The notes under the pieces: generated by a model
What the model saw: only the letters and a program-made list of their open reading frames with translations
What the model was told of the DNA's origin: nothing
Databases searched by the model: none
Position numbers and translations under genes: made by a program
Shown here: positions 17,210 to 25,699 of the stretch, in pieces
Layout of the letters: each line of letters begins with the position of its first letter
Position numbering within the stretch: the stretch's first letter is position 1
Assembly: GCA_964494985.1 (NCBI GenBank)
Contig: CAZBUB010000016.1
Location: 1 to 52,206, forward strand
DNA: 52,206 bases
Source: CAZBUB01 sp964494985
GTDB taxonomy: Bacteria > Desulfobacterota > Desulfovibrionia > Desulfovibrionales > Desulfothermaceae
Reading direction: 5' to 3'

Positions 17210-17498
17210 CTCTTCACCAGATCCAGGGGTTCGGTCCACAGGACTCAAAAAACTCGCTCCTAAGAATGCGTATTTGGTATGATTCCCATTCATCTGCTAA
17301 TCTTCTGATACACGACTTGGTGTGGCGGGGAGTCTGTTTGCATGAGCCAAAGCCGGCCGGCTCCTTGCATAAAAGGTTCAGTGTGCAAAATGGAATCCTT
17401 GGCTTGAGGGTTGGCCCCTGGCTATCGGCTTAGGTCCTGCAATCAGTAGCCTGAAAAAAAGTGAGCGATAAGCTTTCATTCCTGCGGAGGACTGAACC
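17210..17498. other. intergenic leader ahead of the molybdopterin gene
   Basis: No convincing gene. It holds a repeat copy at 17238-17272 (listed separately), a TATGAT hexamer at 17278-17283 that could be a -10 box, and a perfect 12-bp palindrome AGCCGGCCGGCT near 17350-17361 nested between two TTGCAT direct repeats. The downstream half could fold into an RNA leader, but no riboswitch class could be recognised by eye. Confidence 0.5.
17238..17272 (+). repeat. 35-nt intergenic repeat, copy 1 (facing the molybdopterin gene)
   Basis: Matches the minus-strand sequence at 24223-24257 at 33 of 35 positions, sharing the cores CAAAAAACTCGCTCC and AAGAATGCGTA. It is in the sense orientation 226 bp before the ATG at 17499. 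A shorter copy is at 24312-24333. Confidence 0.75.
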
Positions 17499-19385
17499 AT
17501 GCTTTCTGCTTGTACCCTGGACTGTCCTGATGCTTGTTCTCTGGATATCCAGCCTGGTCCCCAAGGGCTGCGGGTGCGTGGAAATCCTGAACATCCCTTC
17601 ACCCAGGGCTTTACCTGCGCCAAGATCAGGCGCTATCTGCAGCGTTTACACAGCCCGGAGCGCATCCTGTCCCCATGGATCAAGGAAAACACAGGCTGGA
17701 AGCGGATCTCCTGGGAACAGGCCCTAGATATCTGCGCAATGAGACTGCAAGATTATCGCAGCGACCCCGCAAGGGTCCTGCATATCTCCGGTCACGGGGC
17801 CCGGGGTATTAGCAAGATGCTGGTGGATTCCTTTTTTGCAGCCTTGGGCAGCAGCAGGCTGCAGGGTTCTTTGTGCGACGGCACAGGGATTCAAGCCTTT
17901 ATTCGGGATTTTGGTGCCCTGGAGCAAAATCCCCTGCAGGACCTGCAAAACGCGAGGTGGATCGTGAACTGGGGCAGGGATGTCAGGCGCAGCTCAGTGC
18001 ATACCTTCAGGATCCTGCAGCTGGCCAGGCAGCAAAATGCCCACGTGACCTCTATTTGGCCTGGGGGCAAGGGATATGAGCGCTTTTCTGATAAACTGAT
18101 TCGAATTGCTCCAGGCAGGGACCGTTTCCTGGCCCTGGCGGTGATTAAGGTCCTCTATGAGCAGGGCTGTCTAAGTAGTCAGGCCGTGCGACGAACTCGG
18201 AACTGGCAGCAAGTGGAGAATTTGCTTCGCTCGAGCCGGCTGCAGGATCTGACCCGGGCCTGCGAAGTCCAGGAGGAGGACATCTTCTTCCTGGCCCGGG
18301 TGTATAGCCAACATCCGGTGTCCAGCCTTATCGGCTGGGGCCTGCAGAGGCACAGCTTCGGCGGAGAGGGGGTGCGCATGATCAATGCCCTGGCCTGGCT
18401 GAGCGGCAATGTAGGCCTGAGCGGTGCAGGGGTCTACTACAACATTTCCTCTGGCCGCAACTTTGATCTCTCCTGGCTACCGGAGCGCAGCAGCCGGTTC
18501 TTGTCCCTGCCTTGCCTGGGCCGAGATCTGGAGACTGCTGCAGACCCGTCCCTGAATATGGCCTGGATTAACGGCACCAACCCGGCGAACCAGACCATGG
18601 AGAGCAGGCGAGTAGTCAGGGCCTTGAGCGCATTGGATTTTGTGGTGGTAGCAGACGCCTTTTGGACAGACACTGCCCTGGGTGCGGATCTGGTCCTGCC
18701 CTGCGCCTTGATGGGCGAGGAGGAGGATGTCCTGGGCTCTTGCATGCACGATTATGTACAGATGGCCAGGCAGGTCCAGGATCCCCCTGCACAAGCACGC
18801 TCTGATCTTTGGATGATCCAGGAGCTGAATCAAAGGCTGGGTTTGGGGCTGGATATCATGAACCGCAGGGCCTGCTTTGAAAAGAGCCTGGTCTGCAGCG
18901 ATCCTGAGGCAGCCATGCAAGAGCTTCTGCAAAAGGGCTACTTCCTGGCCAGGGAGCAAAGGCCTGCGTTTGAGCAGGGTACCCATCACCCGCAGGGTCT
19001 GTTTCAGGCCCTGGACACAATCAGTTCTGGCAGCAGAGAGTCAGAAGATTATCCCTTTCGTTTGCTCAGTCTGATCCGCAGGGATGCGATACATTCCCAG
19101 ATGCTGGCTTCTGAACAGCAGATGCCTCCCACGGTCTGGGTCCATCCCGAGGCCCCAGGGCTGCAGGGTGTGGATTTGCAAAAAGAAGTCTATCTGGTTT
19201 CAGAGCTGGGCAGGCTTAAGGTCCAGGTGGCCTTTGACTCCAGTCTGCACCCCGGGGCCTTGATCTATCGCCGCGGGGACTGGATGCGCCTTGGCGGTGG
19301 CGTGAACCAGTTGATAAAGCCCAGTCTGAGCGATATGCAGACTGGTGCTGCCCAATACAGCCAGCGTGTGGGGCTGCAGAATTGA
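17499..19385 (+). CDS. molybdopterin oxidoreductase, DMSO-reductase superfamily
   Basis: 628 residues. The N-terminal 4Fe-4S motif has cysteines at 5, 9, 13 and 40, followed by the MopB core and a C-terminal cofactor-binding domain (HSQMLAS onward). The ATG at 17499 has GGAGG-like sequence upstream. There is no Tat signal, so it should be cytoplasmic. It is closest in look to the uncharacterised formate-dehydrogenase/BisC-like proteins with a CxLDCPDxCS start; the metal ligand cannot be assigned with confidence, though Cys in SLCDGTG is a candidate. No electron-transfer subunit sits beside it, so the partner and substrate are unknown. FdhD at 25700 may serve it or a true formate dehydrogenase elsewhere. 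Confidence 0.88.
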   Translation: MLSACTLDCPDACSLDIQPGPQGLRVRGNPEHPFTQGFTCAKIRRYLQRLHSPERILSPWIKENTGWKRISWEQALDICAMRLQDYRSDPARVLHISGHGARGISKMLVDSFFAALGSSRLQGSLCDGTGIQAFIRDFGALEQNPLQDLQNARWIVNWGRDVRRSSVHTFRILQLARQQNAHVTSIWPGGKGYERFSDKLIRIAPGRDRFLALAVIKVLYEQGCLSSQAVRRTRNWQQVENLLRSSRLQDLTRACEVQEEDIFFLARVYSQHPVSSLIGWGLQRHSFGGEGVRMINALAWLSGNVGLSGAGVYYNISSGRNFDLSWLPERSSRFLSLPCLGRDLETAADPSLNMAWINGTNPANQTMESRRVVRALSALDFVVVADAFWTDTALGADLVLPCALMGEEEDVLGSCMHDYVQMARQVQDPPAQARSDLWMIQELNQRLGLGLDIMNRRACFEKSLVCSDPEAAMQELLQKGYFLAREQRPAFEQGTHHPQGLFQALDTISSGSRESEDYPFRLLSLIRRDAIHSQMLASEQQMPPTVWVHPEAPGLQGVDLQKEVYLVSELGRLKVQVAFDSSLHPGALIYRRGDWMRLGGGVNQLIKPSLSDMQTGAAQYSQRVGLQN

Positions 19386-19621
19386 GCGAATGGGGAGATC
19401 AAAAAAATCGATGGAAACGATTCTTGTCCATGTGGTAGCGGCAAGAAGTAAACAAAATGCAACAGCACTGCAAATGGAAAACATCTTTTGGCAGGCACAA
19501 CCCTAGAGCCCTGGATTGGCAGTAACACGTTCAAAGACATTTCGTTGCAGTTGCAGGAGAGCTTTGCCTGGGCTTTGACCAGGGGGCAAAAACAGGTTAG
19601 TGGAGTCTGCAAGCAATAGAT
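19386..19621 (+). pseudogene. remnant with a broken SEC-C zinc motif
   Basis: In the same frame as the molybdopterin gene and directly after its TGA, the sequence encodes DSCPCGSGKK at 19419-19448, the hallmark of the SEC-C zinc-binding motif (consensus CPCGSGKKYKKC followed by C or H). A TAA at 19449-19451 replaces the tyrosine, then T-K-C-N follows, so the last ligand is also lost. The frame then stays open to a TAG at 19619-19621. No start codon serves the piece. It is best read as a decayed SEC-C protein or lost C-terminal extension. Confidence 0.5.
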
Positions 19622-19644
19622 TCAACGAGACAAGGAGAATCAAT

Positions 19645-20895
19645 ATGCAGGATGTGCTCATCGTGAGTGCCTGTAGGACAGCGATAGGGACATTTGGAGG
19701 CAGCCTCAAGGACTTGAACGGGGCCAGCCTGGCAGCAGCCAGTATGCAGGAGACGTTGCGCAGGGCAGGCATTGCGCCGGAAATTATTGACGATGTGCGC
19801 TTTGGCTGTTGCATGGAGCACCACGATACTTTGAACGTGGCCAGGGTGGCAGCCTTGATGGCAGGCATTCCAGAGAGCGTGACCGCGGTTACTGTGAACC
19901 GGGTCTGCACCTCGGGCATGGAGGCAGTTATCTCAGGCATGGCCATGATCCAGGCCAATATGGCAGATGTGGTCCTGGCTGGGGGAGTGGAGCATATGTC
20001 AGGGATCCCCTATGCTGCGCCCGGGGTCAGGTGGGGATGCAGGATGCAGGACAATCCCCTGGAGGACGCCATGCTGCATGCCCTGCATGCAGGCTCCCAT
20101 CTTTTGCCCCTGGATGAGGATGCGCCCCTGGACACCAGTCAGGCGCCGGCCAGGGATTTTCTGGGCCGGCCTTATATCATGGGCCTCACAGCTGAGTTCG
20201 TGGCCCAGAAACTGGGGATCAGCAGGGAAGAGATGGACGAGGTGGCCCTGCGCAGTCACAACAGTGCCCAGCAGGCTACAGAAAGCGGGCAGTTCCAGGA
20301 GGAGATTGTTCCAGTCCAGGTTAAGAGGAAAAAGCAGGAGCCCTTGCAGTTCAATAAGGACGAGCACTACCGTCAGGATCTCACCCTGGAGCAGCTGCAG
20401 AAGCTGCCTCCAGCCTTTGTGCCAGGCAAGGGCAAGGTTACAGCAGGCAACTCCAGCGGGCTGAACGACGGTTCTGCAGCCTTGCTGCTCATGTCGCAAT
20501 CCAAGGCCAAGGAATTGGGCCTCAATCCCCTGGTCAGGATCAAGGCTGTGGGCAGAGGAGGATGCCATCCAGCGGTCATGGGCTTGTCCCCAGTGCCAGC
20601 AGTACAGAACCTGCTTGGCAGAAGTGGATTGAACATTTCTGATTTTGAGCTGGCTGAGGTCAATGAAGCCTTTGCAGCCCAATACATAGGCTGTGAGCGT
20701 GAGTTGGGGCTTGATCGATCGAAAACCAATATTAAGGGCTCAGGCATTGGTCTCGGACACCCTGTGGGTGCTACAGGGGCTCGGATCATGGTTACCTTGA
20801 TTCATTCCCTGCGCCAAAAGGGCTTGAATCTGGGCCTGGCCACCTTGTGCGGCGGGGGCGGGGTTTCCATGGCCTGCGCCTTGGAAATCTCTTAG
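19645..20895 (+). CDS. thiolase / acetyl-CoA C-acetyltransferase
   Basis: 416 residues from the ATG at 19645, which follows AAGGAG; a longer frame from 19600 lacks support. Thiolase fold with acyl-accepting C88 in NRVCTSGMEA, NEAFAAQ, histidine in GHPVGATGAR and the C-terminal catalytic cysteine in TLCGGGGVSMA. It condenses two acetyl-CoA or cleaves 3-ketoacyl-CoA. It is somewhat longer than the usual 390-odd residues owing to extra sequence in the middle (about 135-170). It stands alone: no hydroxyacyl-CoA dehydrogenase or CoA-transferase is beside it. It converges on metW with only ten bases between stops and no visible terminator. Confidence 0.92.
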   Translation: MQDVLIVSACRTAIGTFGGSLKDLNGASLAAASMQETLRRAGIAPEIIDDVRFGCCMEHHDTLNVARVAALMAGIPESVTAVTVNRVCTSGMEAVISGMAMIQANMADVVLAGGVEHMSGIPYAAPGVRWGCRMQDNPLEDAMLHALHAGSHLLPLDEDAPLDTSQAPARDFLGRPYIMGLTAEFVAQKLGISREEMDEVALRSHNSAQQATESGQFQEEIVPVQVKRKKQEPLQFNKDEHYRQDLTLEQLQKLPPAFVPGKGKVTAGNSSGLNDGSAALLLMSQSKAKELGLNPLVRIKAVGRGGCHPAVMGLSPVPAVQNLLGRSGLNISDFELAEVNEAFAAQYIGCERELGLDRSKTNIKGSGIGLGHPVGATGARIMVTLIHSLRQKGLNLGLATLCGGGGVSMACALEIS

Positions 20896-20905
20896 TCTAT
20901 AGGGG

Positions 20906-21532
20906 CTACTGCTCCCGGCCCAAGAGGTAGATGCCATATTTGGCCAGCAGGTTGGGCAAAAAGCGCACCCTGCGGCCCTGTTGTTCCTGGTGGTAGGTGC
21001 TGATAGCCATCTCCTTGAGTATCCTGAAACCGAAGACGCGACAAAACCGTCTGAAGTCCAGCAGGGGTATGACCCGGATGTTCGGAGTGTCGTACCACTC
21101 AAAGGGCAGTTCCCTGGAGATGGGGGCTCTGCCCTTGAAGAGCAAGTACAGTCGGTTCTGGTAGTGGCTGAAGTTGGGAAAGCTGACTATCCCTTTGCGG
21201 CCTACCCTGAGCATCTGCTGCAGCAAAAGCGCTGGCTTTAGGACCTGCTGCAGGGTCTGGCTCAGGATTACGTAATCAAAGCACTGGTCAGCATAATCCT
21301 TGATCTCTTCGTGCAGATCTCCATGGATCACAGTGACTCCATTGAATATACCCTGGGCTACCTTGTCCTCGTCATGTTCAATCCCTGTACCTTGGATCTG
21401 TTTGCTGTCCTGCAGGTGACTGAGGAGCTCTCCCTCTCCACAGCCCAAGTCCAGTACTCTGCTGCCTGGTTGAATCCAGGAGGCTATGGTACGCAGATCA
21501 AAACGCATGCTGTTCATGTGCGGGATCTCCAT
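20906..21532 (-). CDS. metW: methionine biosynthesis protein MetW
   Basis: 208 residues. Class I SAM-methyltransferase fold with motif I VLDLGCGEGELLSHL and the MetW-typical CFDYVILSQTLQQV and GIVSFPNFSHY segments. MetW accompanies MetX and is needed for full homoserine acetyltransferase activity in several bacteria. Its start lies inside the 3' end of metX (overlap 19 bp; an in-frame ATG at 21517 would remove almost all of it). Last gene of a minus-strand metY-metX-metW operon. Confidence 0.93.
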   Translation of the reverse strand: MEIPHMNSMRFDLRTIASWIQPGSRVLDLGCGEGELLSHLQDSKQIQGTGIEHDEDKVAQGIFNGVTVIHGDLHEEIKDYADQCFDYVILSQTLQQVLKPALLLQQMLRVGRKGIVSFPNFSHYQNRLYLLFKGRAPISRELPFEWYDTPNIRVIPLLDFRRFCRVFGFRILKEMAISTYHQEQQGRRVRFLPNLLAKYGIYLLGREQ

Positions 21533-22671
21533 TCACGGTGCTGTCGGTCCAGGAAGCTGGAGATAAGCTGTGCCAGCCTGGGGTTTTGCACTAAGAAAGA
21601 ATCATGGCCGTTGTCGATCTGAATCTCGCAGAAGTTGACATCTAGGTTGCTTTTTTTCATGGCTTGGACCATGGCTCTGGATTGGGTGGTGGGGTAAAGC
21701 CAGTCCGAGCTAAAAGAGACCACCAGGAAGTCCGCCCTGGCCCTGGAGAAGGCCTGCACCAGAGAGCCCTGGCCATAGGATTCCGCCAGATTGAAGTAGT
21801 CTGTGGCCTTGGTCAGGTAAAGCAGGGAGTTGGCATCAAAGCGGTGCACGAACTTCTCCCCTTGATGTTGCAGATAGCTGCCCACCTGGAAGTCACTGCT
21901 CAGATCAAAGGCAGGCCCCTGGCGGTCCTGCAGGCCGCGGTCGAACTTCCTGCGCAAGGCTTCGTCAGAGAGATAGGTCACATGACCGATCATCCTGGCC
22001 ACTGCCTGGCCGTGCACCGGCTGGGAGCCATGATAGTAGTTGCCCTGGTTCCAGTTGGGGTCTTTCATGATGGCCTGTCTGGCAACCTCATTAAAGGCTA
22101 TGGCCATGGCTGAGTGCCTGCTGGTGGTGGCGATAGGGATGGCTGACTGGACCATCTCTGGGAAGCGCACGCTCCATTCCAGGGCCTGCATGCCCCCCAT
22201 TGAGCCTCCAACCACTGTCAGCAGCTTGGAAATGCCTAGATATCGCACTAGCTCCATCTGAGCCTGCACCATGTCTCCTATGGTTACCAGGGGAAAATCC
22301 AGGGCATAGCGCTCCTGGGATCCTGGCTTACAGCTGGAGGGGCCTGTGGAGCCCATACAGCCGCCGAGGACATTAGAGCAGATGACAAAGTACTTGTTGG
22401 TGTCTATGCCTTTGTCCGGGCCAACCATGGTTTCCCACCAACCAGGCCTATTGCCTTCCACCTGGTGGTAGCCTGCAGCGTGGGCATCCCCGGTCAAGGC
22501 GTGCAGTACCAGCACTGCGTTACTGCCTTTCTGATCAAGCTGGCCATAGGTTTCGTAGGCCAGGGTCAGAGGGCCCAGACTTCGTCCACACTCGAAAGCC
22601 ATCTCCTTTGAGGGGTGGGCGAACTCGAAGTATTTGGTCTCTACGACTCCTACTGTGTCCTTAGCAGGCAT
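21514..22671 (-). CDS. metX: homoserine O-acetyltransferase
   Basis: 385 residues, alpha/beta-hydrolase fold. Conserved blocks: LHALTGDAHAAG near the N-terminus, GGCMGSTGPSS, the nucleophile elbow GGSMGGMQALEW and a C-terminal HDSFL histidine. It acetylates homoserine, first step of the direct-sulfhydrylation route to methionine. AAGGA precedes the ATG. It lies 21 bp after metY, which uses its product. Acetyl versus succinyl preference is inferred from the metX context. Confidence 0.95.
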   Translation of the reverse strand: MPAKDTVGVVETKYFEFAHPSKEMAFECGRSLGPLTLAYETYGQLDQKGSNAVLVLHALTGDAHAAGYHQVEGNRPGWWETMVGPDKGIDTNKYFVICSNVLGGCMGSTGPSSCKPGSQERYALDFPLVTIGDMVQAQMELVRYLGISKLLTVVGGSMGGMQALEWSVRFPEMVQSAIPIATTSRHSAMAIAFNEVARQAIMKDPNWNQGNYYHGSQPVHGQAVARMIGHVTYLSDEALRRKFDRGLQDRQGPAFDLSSDFQVGSYLQHQGEKFVHRFDANSLLYLTKATDYFNLAESYGQGSLVQAFSRARADFLVVSFSSDWLYPTTQSRAMVQAMKKSNLDVNFCEIQIDNGHDSFLVQNPRLAQLISSFLDRQHREWRSRT

Positions 22672-22692
22672 TCATTCTATTCCTTGAGGGTC

Positions 22693-24039
22693 TTATCTCA
22701 GCTTGTCCAGGGCCTGCTCCAGATCCTGCAAGATGTCTTGAATATGTTCCAGCCCTACGGAAAGCCTGATCATATCCGGGGTGACCTTGCTTTTTTCCTG
22801 TTCATCCTGGCTTAGCTGGGCATGGGTAGTGGAGGCGGGATGGATGGCCAGGCTCTTGGCATCGCCGATATTTGCCAGGTGACTGAAAAGCTGGAGGCTG
22901 TTGATAAATTTATTCCCGGCTTGCAATCCTCCGTGCAGACCAAAGCAGACCAAGGCCCCAAAGCCGTGGTGCAGGTACTTTTGACCCAGGCTATGGCTGG
23001 GGTGATCAGGCAGTCCAGGATACAAAACCCAGCCCACCTTGGAATGCTCCTGCAGGAATCTGGCCACGGCCAGGGCGTTTTCGCAGTGCCTTTGCATACG
23101 CAGATGCAGGGTCTCCAGGCCCTGTAGAACTAAAAAACTATTAAATGGCGAAGGGCAAGCCCCTGTGTCTCGCATGAGCACTGTTCTGGCTCGGATGATA
23201 TAGGCGGATCTGCCTACGGCTTCAGTCCAATTCAGGTTATGGTAGGAAGGGTCAGGCTGTGTAAGCATAGGGAATTTATCTGATTCTGCCCAGGGAAACT
23301 GGCCGCTATCCACAATTATTCCGCCGATGCTGTTGCCGTGGCCCCCACAGAACTTGGTCAGGGAATGAACCACGATATGGGCCCCGGAATCAAAAGGCCG
23401 GCAGAGATAGGGCGTGGGCACAGTATTATCCACGATCAAAGGCACTCCAGCTTCCTGGGCAATATCTGCCAGGGCTTCCAGATCTGGGATTTCCAGGCCG
23501 GGATTGCCTATGCTTTCCACAAACAGGCAGCGGGTGTTGTGCTGGATGCTGTCCGCGAACTCCCAGGGCCGGGAGCAGTTGACAAAGGTAGTGGAGATCC
23601 CGTACTGGGGCAGAGTGTGCCGGAAAAGATTGGAAGTTCCGCCGTAGAGGCTGCTGGAGGAAACGATGTGCCCTCCTGAACGGCAGATGTTCAGCACTGC
23701 ATAGGTCACTGCAGCAGAGCCTGAGCTGGTGGCCAGGGCGCCTAGACCGCCCTCCAGATGCATGAGGCGCTTTTCCAGCACATCTGTGGTAGGGTTCATA
23801 ATTCTGCTGTAGATGTTGCCGGTGTCCTGAAAAGCGAAATCATCTGGTCTTAGACCTTCTTGCTGCAGATTGAGCCTGGGGGCCCAGACCTCTGGCTTGA
23901 GGCTAAACAATCCGGCTGCATCCTCCGCATCCTGAAAGACAAAACTGCTGGTCTGGTAGATGGGCACAGCCCTGCTTCTGGTGGCAGGATCTGGTGTCTG
24001 TCCTGCATGCAGGGTCAAGGTCTCTGGCTTCCAGCTCAT
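22693..24039 (-). CDS. metY: O-acetylhomoserine sulfhydrylase
   Basis: 448 residues, Cys/Met-metabolism PLP enzyme. The PLP lysine lies in HSLTKFCGGHGNSIGG; other signatures are YSRIMNPTTDVLEKR and the C-terminal RLSVGLEHIQDILQDL. It makes homocysteine from O-acetylhomoserine and sulfide, a fitting route in a cell that produces sulfide. AGGAG precedes the ATG. It is the first gene of the metY-metX-metW unit, with a 597-bp gap upstream shared with nadA. Confidence 0.95.
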   Translation of the reverse strand: MSWKPETLTLHAGQTPDPATRSRAVPIYQTSSFVFQDAEDAAGLFSLKPEVWAPRLNLQQEGLRPDDFAFQDTGNIYSRIMNPTTDVLEKRLMHLEGGLGALATSSGSAAVTYAVLNICRSGGHIVSSSSLYGGTSNLFRHTLPQYGISTTFVNCSRPWEFADSIQHNTRCLFVESIGNPGLEIPDLEALADIAQEAGVPLIVDNTVPTPYLCRPFDSGAHIVVHSLTKFCGGHGNSIGGIIVDSGQFPWAESDKFPMLTQPDPSYHNLNWTEAVGRSAYIIRARTVLMRDTGACPSPFNSFLVLQGLETLHLRMQRHCENALAVARFLQEHSKVGWVLYPGLPDHPSHSLGQKYLHHGFGALVCFGLHGGLQAGNKFINSLQLFSHLANIGDAKSLAIHPASTTHAQLSQDEQEKSKVTPDMIRLSVGLEHIQDILQDLEQALDKLR

Positions 24040-24636
24040 CCCTTATCTCCTGATTTGTTTGTGGACTGTTTTTGTTTCCAGTCTGGTCTGCTGAAGACAG
24101 CTCCCCTTATGTATCAGCCTGGGAATGCTTAATAGATTGTAACTATTGCCATGAAAATGTTGGGCTTCGCAGGCCGTACTATGCCTATTGCCGGATTTGG
24201 TCCGGTATACGTAATTTTCATTTACGCATTCTTTGGAGCGAGTTTTTTGCGTCCTGTTGGCAGGACCCTCGGATCACTGGACATGATGTTGTGATTATGG
24301 TGAACAGTTACCTCGCTGCTAAGAATGCGTTAAGCAAAATTTTGCTATTGGACCTCTTGAACTTCCAGAGGATCATGGTGGACTTTGAGGTTGAAATTGT
24401 GTGCACAGTTTTGCTGAGCGTATTCTAAATCGCTCAGACATTTTAAGCCTGTAGGCCGAACCCCTAGACCTTGGTTACTTCCTCGGTAATGCTTGTCCGA
24501 GCATAATAGATGGTGAATAAATACAATAGATTTTCTGAATCATGGTGTATATATCTTGATTTTGGGCCCGATTGCAAAATTCATAGCAAAATACTAGACT
24601 ACATTTCAAGGTCAAGTGGGCTTGCAAGGAGGTAAA
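24040..24636. other. 597-bp divergent intergenic region between metY and nadA
   Basis: No convincing gene on either strand; the one longer open frame (from a TTG at 24072) has no ribosome site and no recognisable content. It holds CCGGA/TCCGG (24191-24205) and GTCCTG/CAGGAC (24251-24266) hairpins and the inverted pair of the intergenic repeat (24222-24333). No SAM-I, SAM-II or SAH riboswitch signature was recognised ahead of metY. Confidence 0.6.
24222..24333. repeat. inverted pair of the intergenic repeat (copies 2 and 3)
   Basis: The minus-strand copy at 24223-24257 is the near-perfect partner of 17238-17272 and points to metY, 184 bp before its start. A shorter plus-strand copy at 24312-24333 (CTCGCTGCTAAGAATGCGTT) points to nadA. 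The two arms form a 112-bp inverted repeat with about 20-nt imperfect ends, so it could also be a small MITE-like element. Confidence 0.7.
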
Positions 24637-25650
24637 ATGCTAGAGACAGATGCCTATCAGATTATACAGAAAGTCAGGAGCAGTCTAGGGTCCAGGCTCT
24701 GCATTCTGGCCCATCACTATCAGCAAGATGAGATTGTGCGCCATGCAGACTACACCGGGGACTCCCTGGAGCTGGCCAGAAAGATACCAGAGCTTGAGGC
24801 AGAGTACGTGATCATGTGCGGGGTATACTTCATGGCTGAGTCTGCGGCCATACTGGCCAGGGAGGGGCAAAAAGTATTCATCCCAGAGAGGAGGGCAGGC
24901 TGCGTGCTCTCCAATATGGCCCCGGCCAGTCTGGTGCAGGAAAAGCTCCAGGAATTGGAATTAATCGGGCAAAAGGTGGTTCCCCTGGCCTATGTGAACA
25001 CTTCTGCAGCTGTTAAGGCTGCTTGCGCAAAGTATCAGGGCTCTGTGTGCACCTCTGCCAATGCAGCGACTATGCTAGAGTGGGCCTTGTCAAAGGGCCA
25101 AGGAGTACTCTTCCTTCCGGATAAGAATTTGGCCAGGAATACAGCCAACGAGCTGCAGATTCCAAGACAGGAGCGCCTGCAGATCAGCCTGATCCGCGGG
25201 ATACAAAAAAAGGCTAGGCTTTATATATGGCCAGGGGTATGCTCAGTGCATCAGAAATTCAAGCCGGAGCAGATAGACAAGGTGCGTGAAGAGGATCCTC
25301 AGGCCCGGGTCATTGTGCATCCAGAGTGCTCAGAGGCTGAGGTGGCCAAGGCTGATGCCAGCGGATCCACATCCAAGATAATTCGTTATGTACGCCAGGC
25401 GCCGTCAGGGAGCAGGATATTTATCGGTACCGAGCTGAATTTGGTTCAGCGTCTGGCCAGGGAGCAAGCCCAGGAAAAGGCTGTTTTCCCCCTGCGAGAT
25501 GTGAAGTGTGTGAACATGGCCAAGGTTACTCAGCACAAGCTGGCCTGGCTTCTGCAAAATTTGGATAAAAGTCAGCAGGTGGAGGTAAGCAAAGGGGTCC
25601 AGGAAAAGGCCCTGCTGGCCTTGCGGCGTATGCTTGAAGTTTGTGCCTAG
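24637..25650 (+). CDS. nadA: quinolinate synthase A
   Basis: 337 residues from the ATG at 24637, chosen over a GTG at 24616 because GGAGG stands five bases before it. It joins iminoaspartate and dihydroxyacetone phosphate to make quinolinate for NAD. Family blocks: AHHYQQDEI near the N-terminus, CGVYFMAESA, RAGCVLSNMA, AYVNTSAAVKA, CTSANA, HPEC. Likely 4Fe-4S ligands are Cys89, Cys202 and Cys291 (contexts RAGC, PGVC and VKC); this assignment is from memory of the family. No nadB or nadC is adjacent. fdhD follows after 49 bp. Confidence 0.95.
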   Translation: MLETDAYQIIQKVRSSLGSRLCILAHHYQQDEIVRHADYTGDSLELARKIPELEAEYVIMCGVYFMAESAAILAREGQKVFIPERRAGCVLSNMAPASLVQEKLQELELIGQKVVPLAYVNTSAAVKAACAKYQGSVCTSANAATMLEWALSKGQGVLFLPDKNLARNTANELQIPRQERLQISLIRGIQKKARLYIWPGVCSVHQKFKPEQIDKVREEDPQARVIVHPECSEAEVAKADASGSTSKIIRYVRQAPSGSRIFIGTELNLVQRLAREQAQEKAVFPLRDVKCVNMAKVTQHKLAWLLQNLDKSQQVEVSKGVQEKALLALRRMLEVCA

Positions 25651-25699
25651 CTTAGGATGAAAAGGATGCAGGTCCTCAATAAGGAAGTTTGAAAATACT

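Noticed and set aside
17203..17433. A 76-codon frame after cheR
   Set aside because: It overlaps the cheR stop, has no ribosome site and unlikely composition, and crosses the intergenic repeat.
3096..19451. Recoding of TAA as a sense codon, suggested by in-frame TAA in two gene-like stretches (3096, 3126 and 19449)
   Set aside because: All clear genes in the window read normally and several end in TAA; decay of two small remnants explains the stops more simply.
19383..19451. Read-through of the molybdopterin gene's TGA as selenocysteine to give a SEC-C tail
   Set aside because: No selenocysteine insertion hairpin was recognised after the TGA, and the tail itself is stopped after 21 codons.
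24040..24333. SAM riboswitch ahead of metY
   Set aside because: None of the conserved core sequences of known SAM classes was found on the minus strand by eye; a covariance search would be decisive.
24072..24428. A 118-codon open frame in the metY-nadA gap
   Set aside because: It starts with TTG without a ribosome site, overlaps the inverted repeat and has no recognisable domain.
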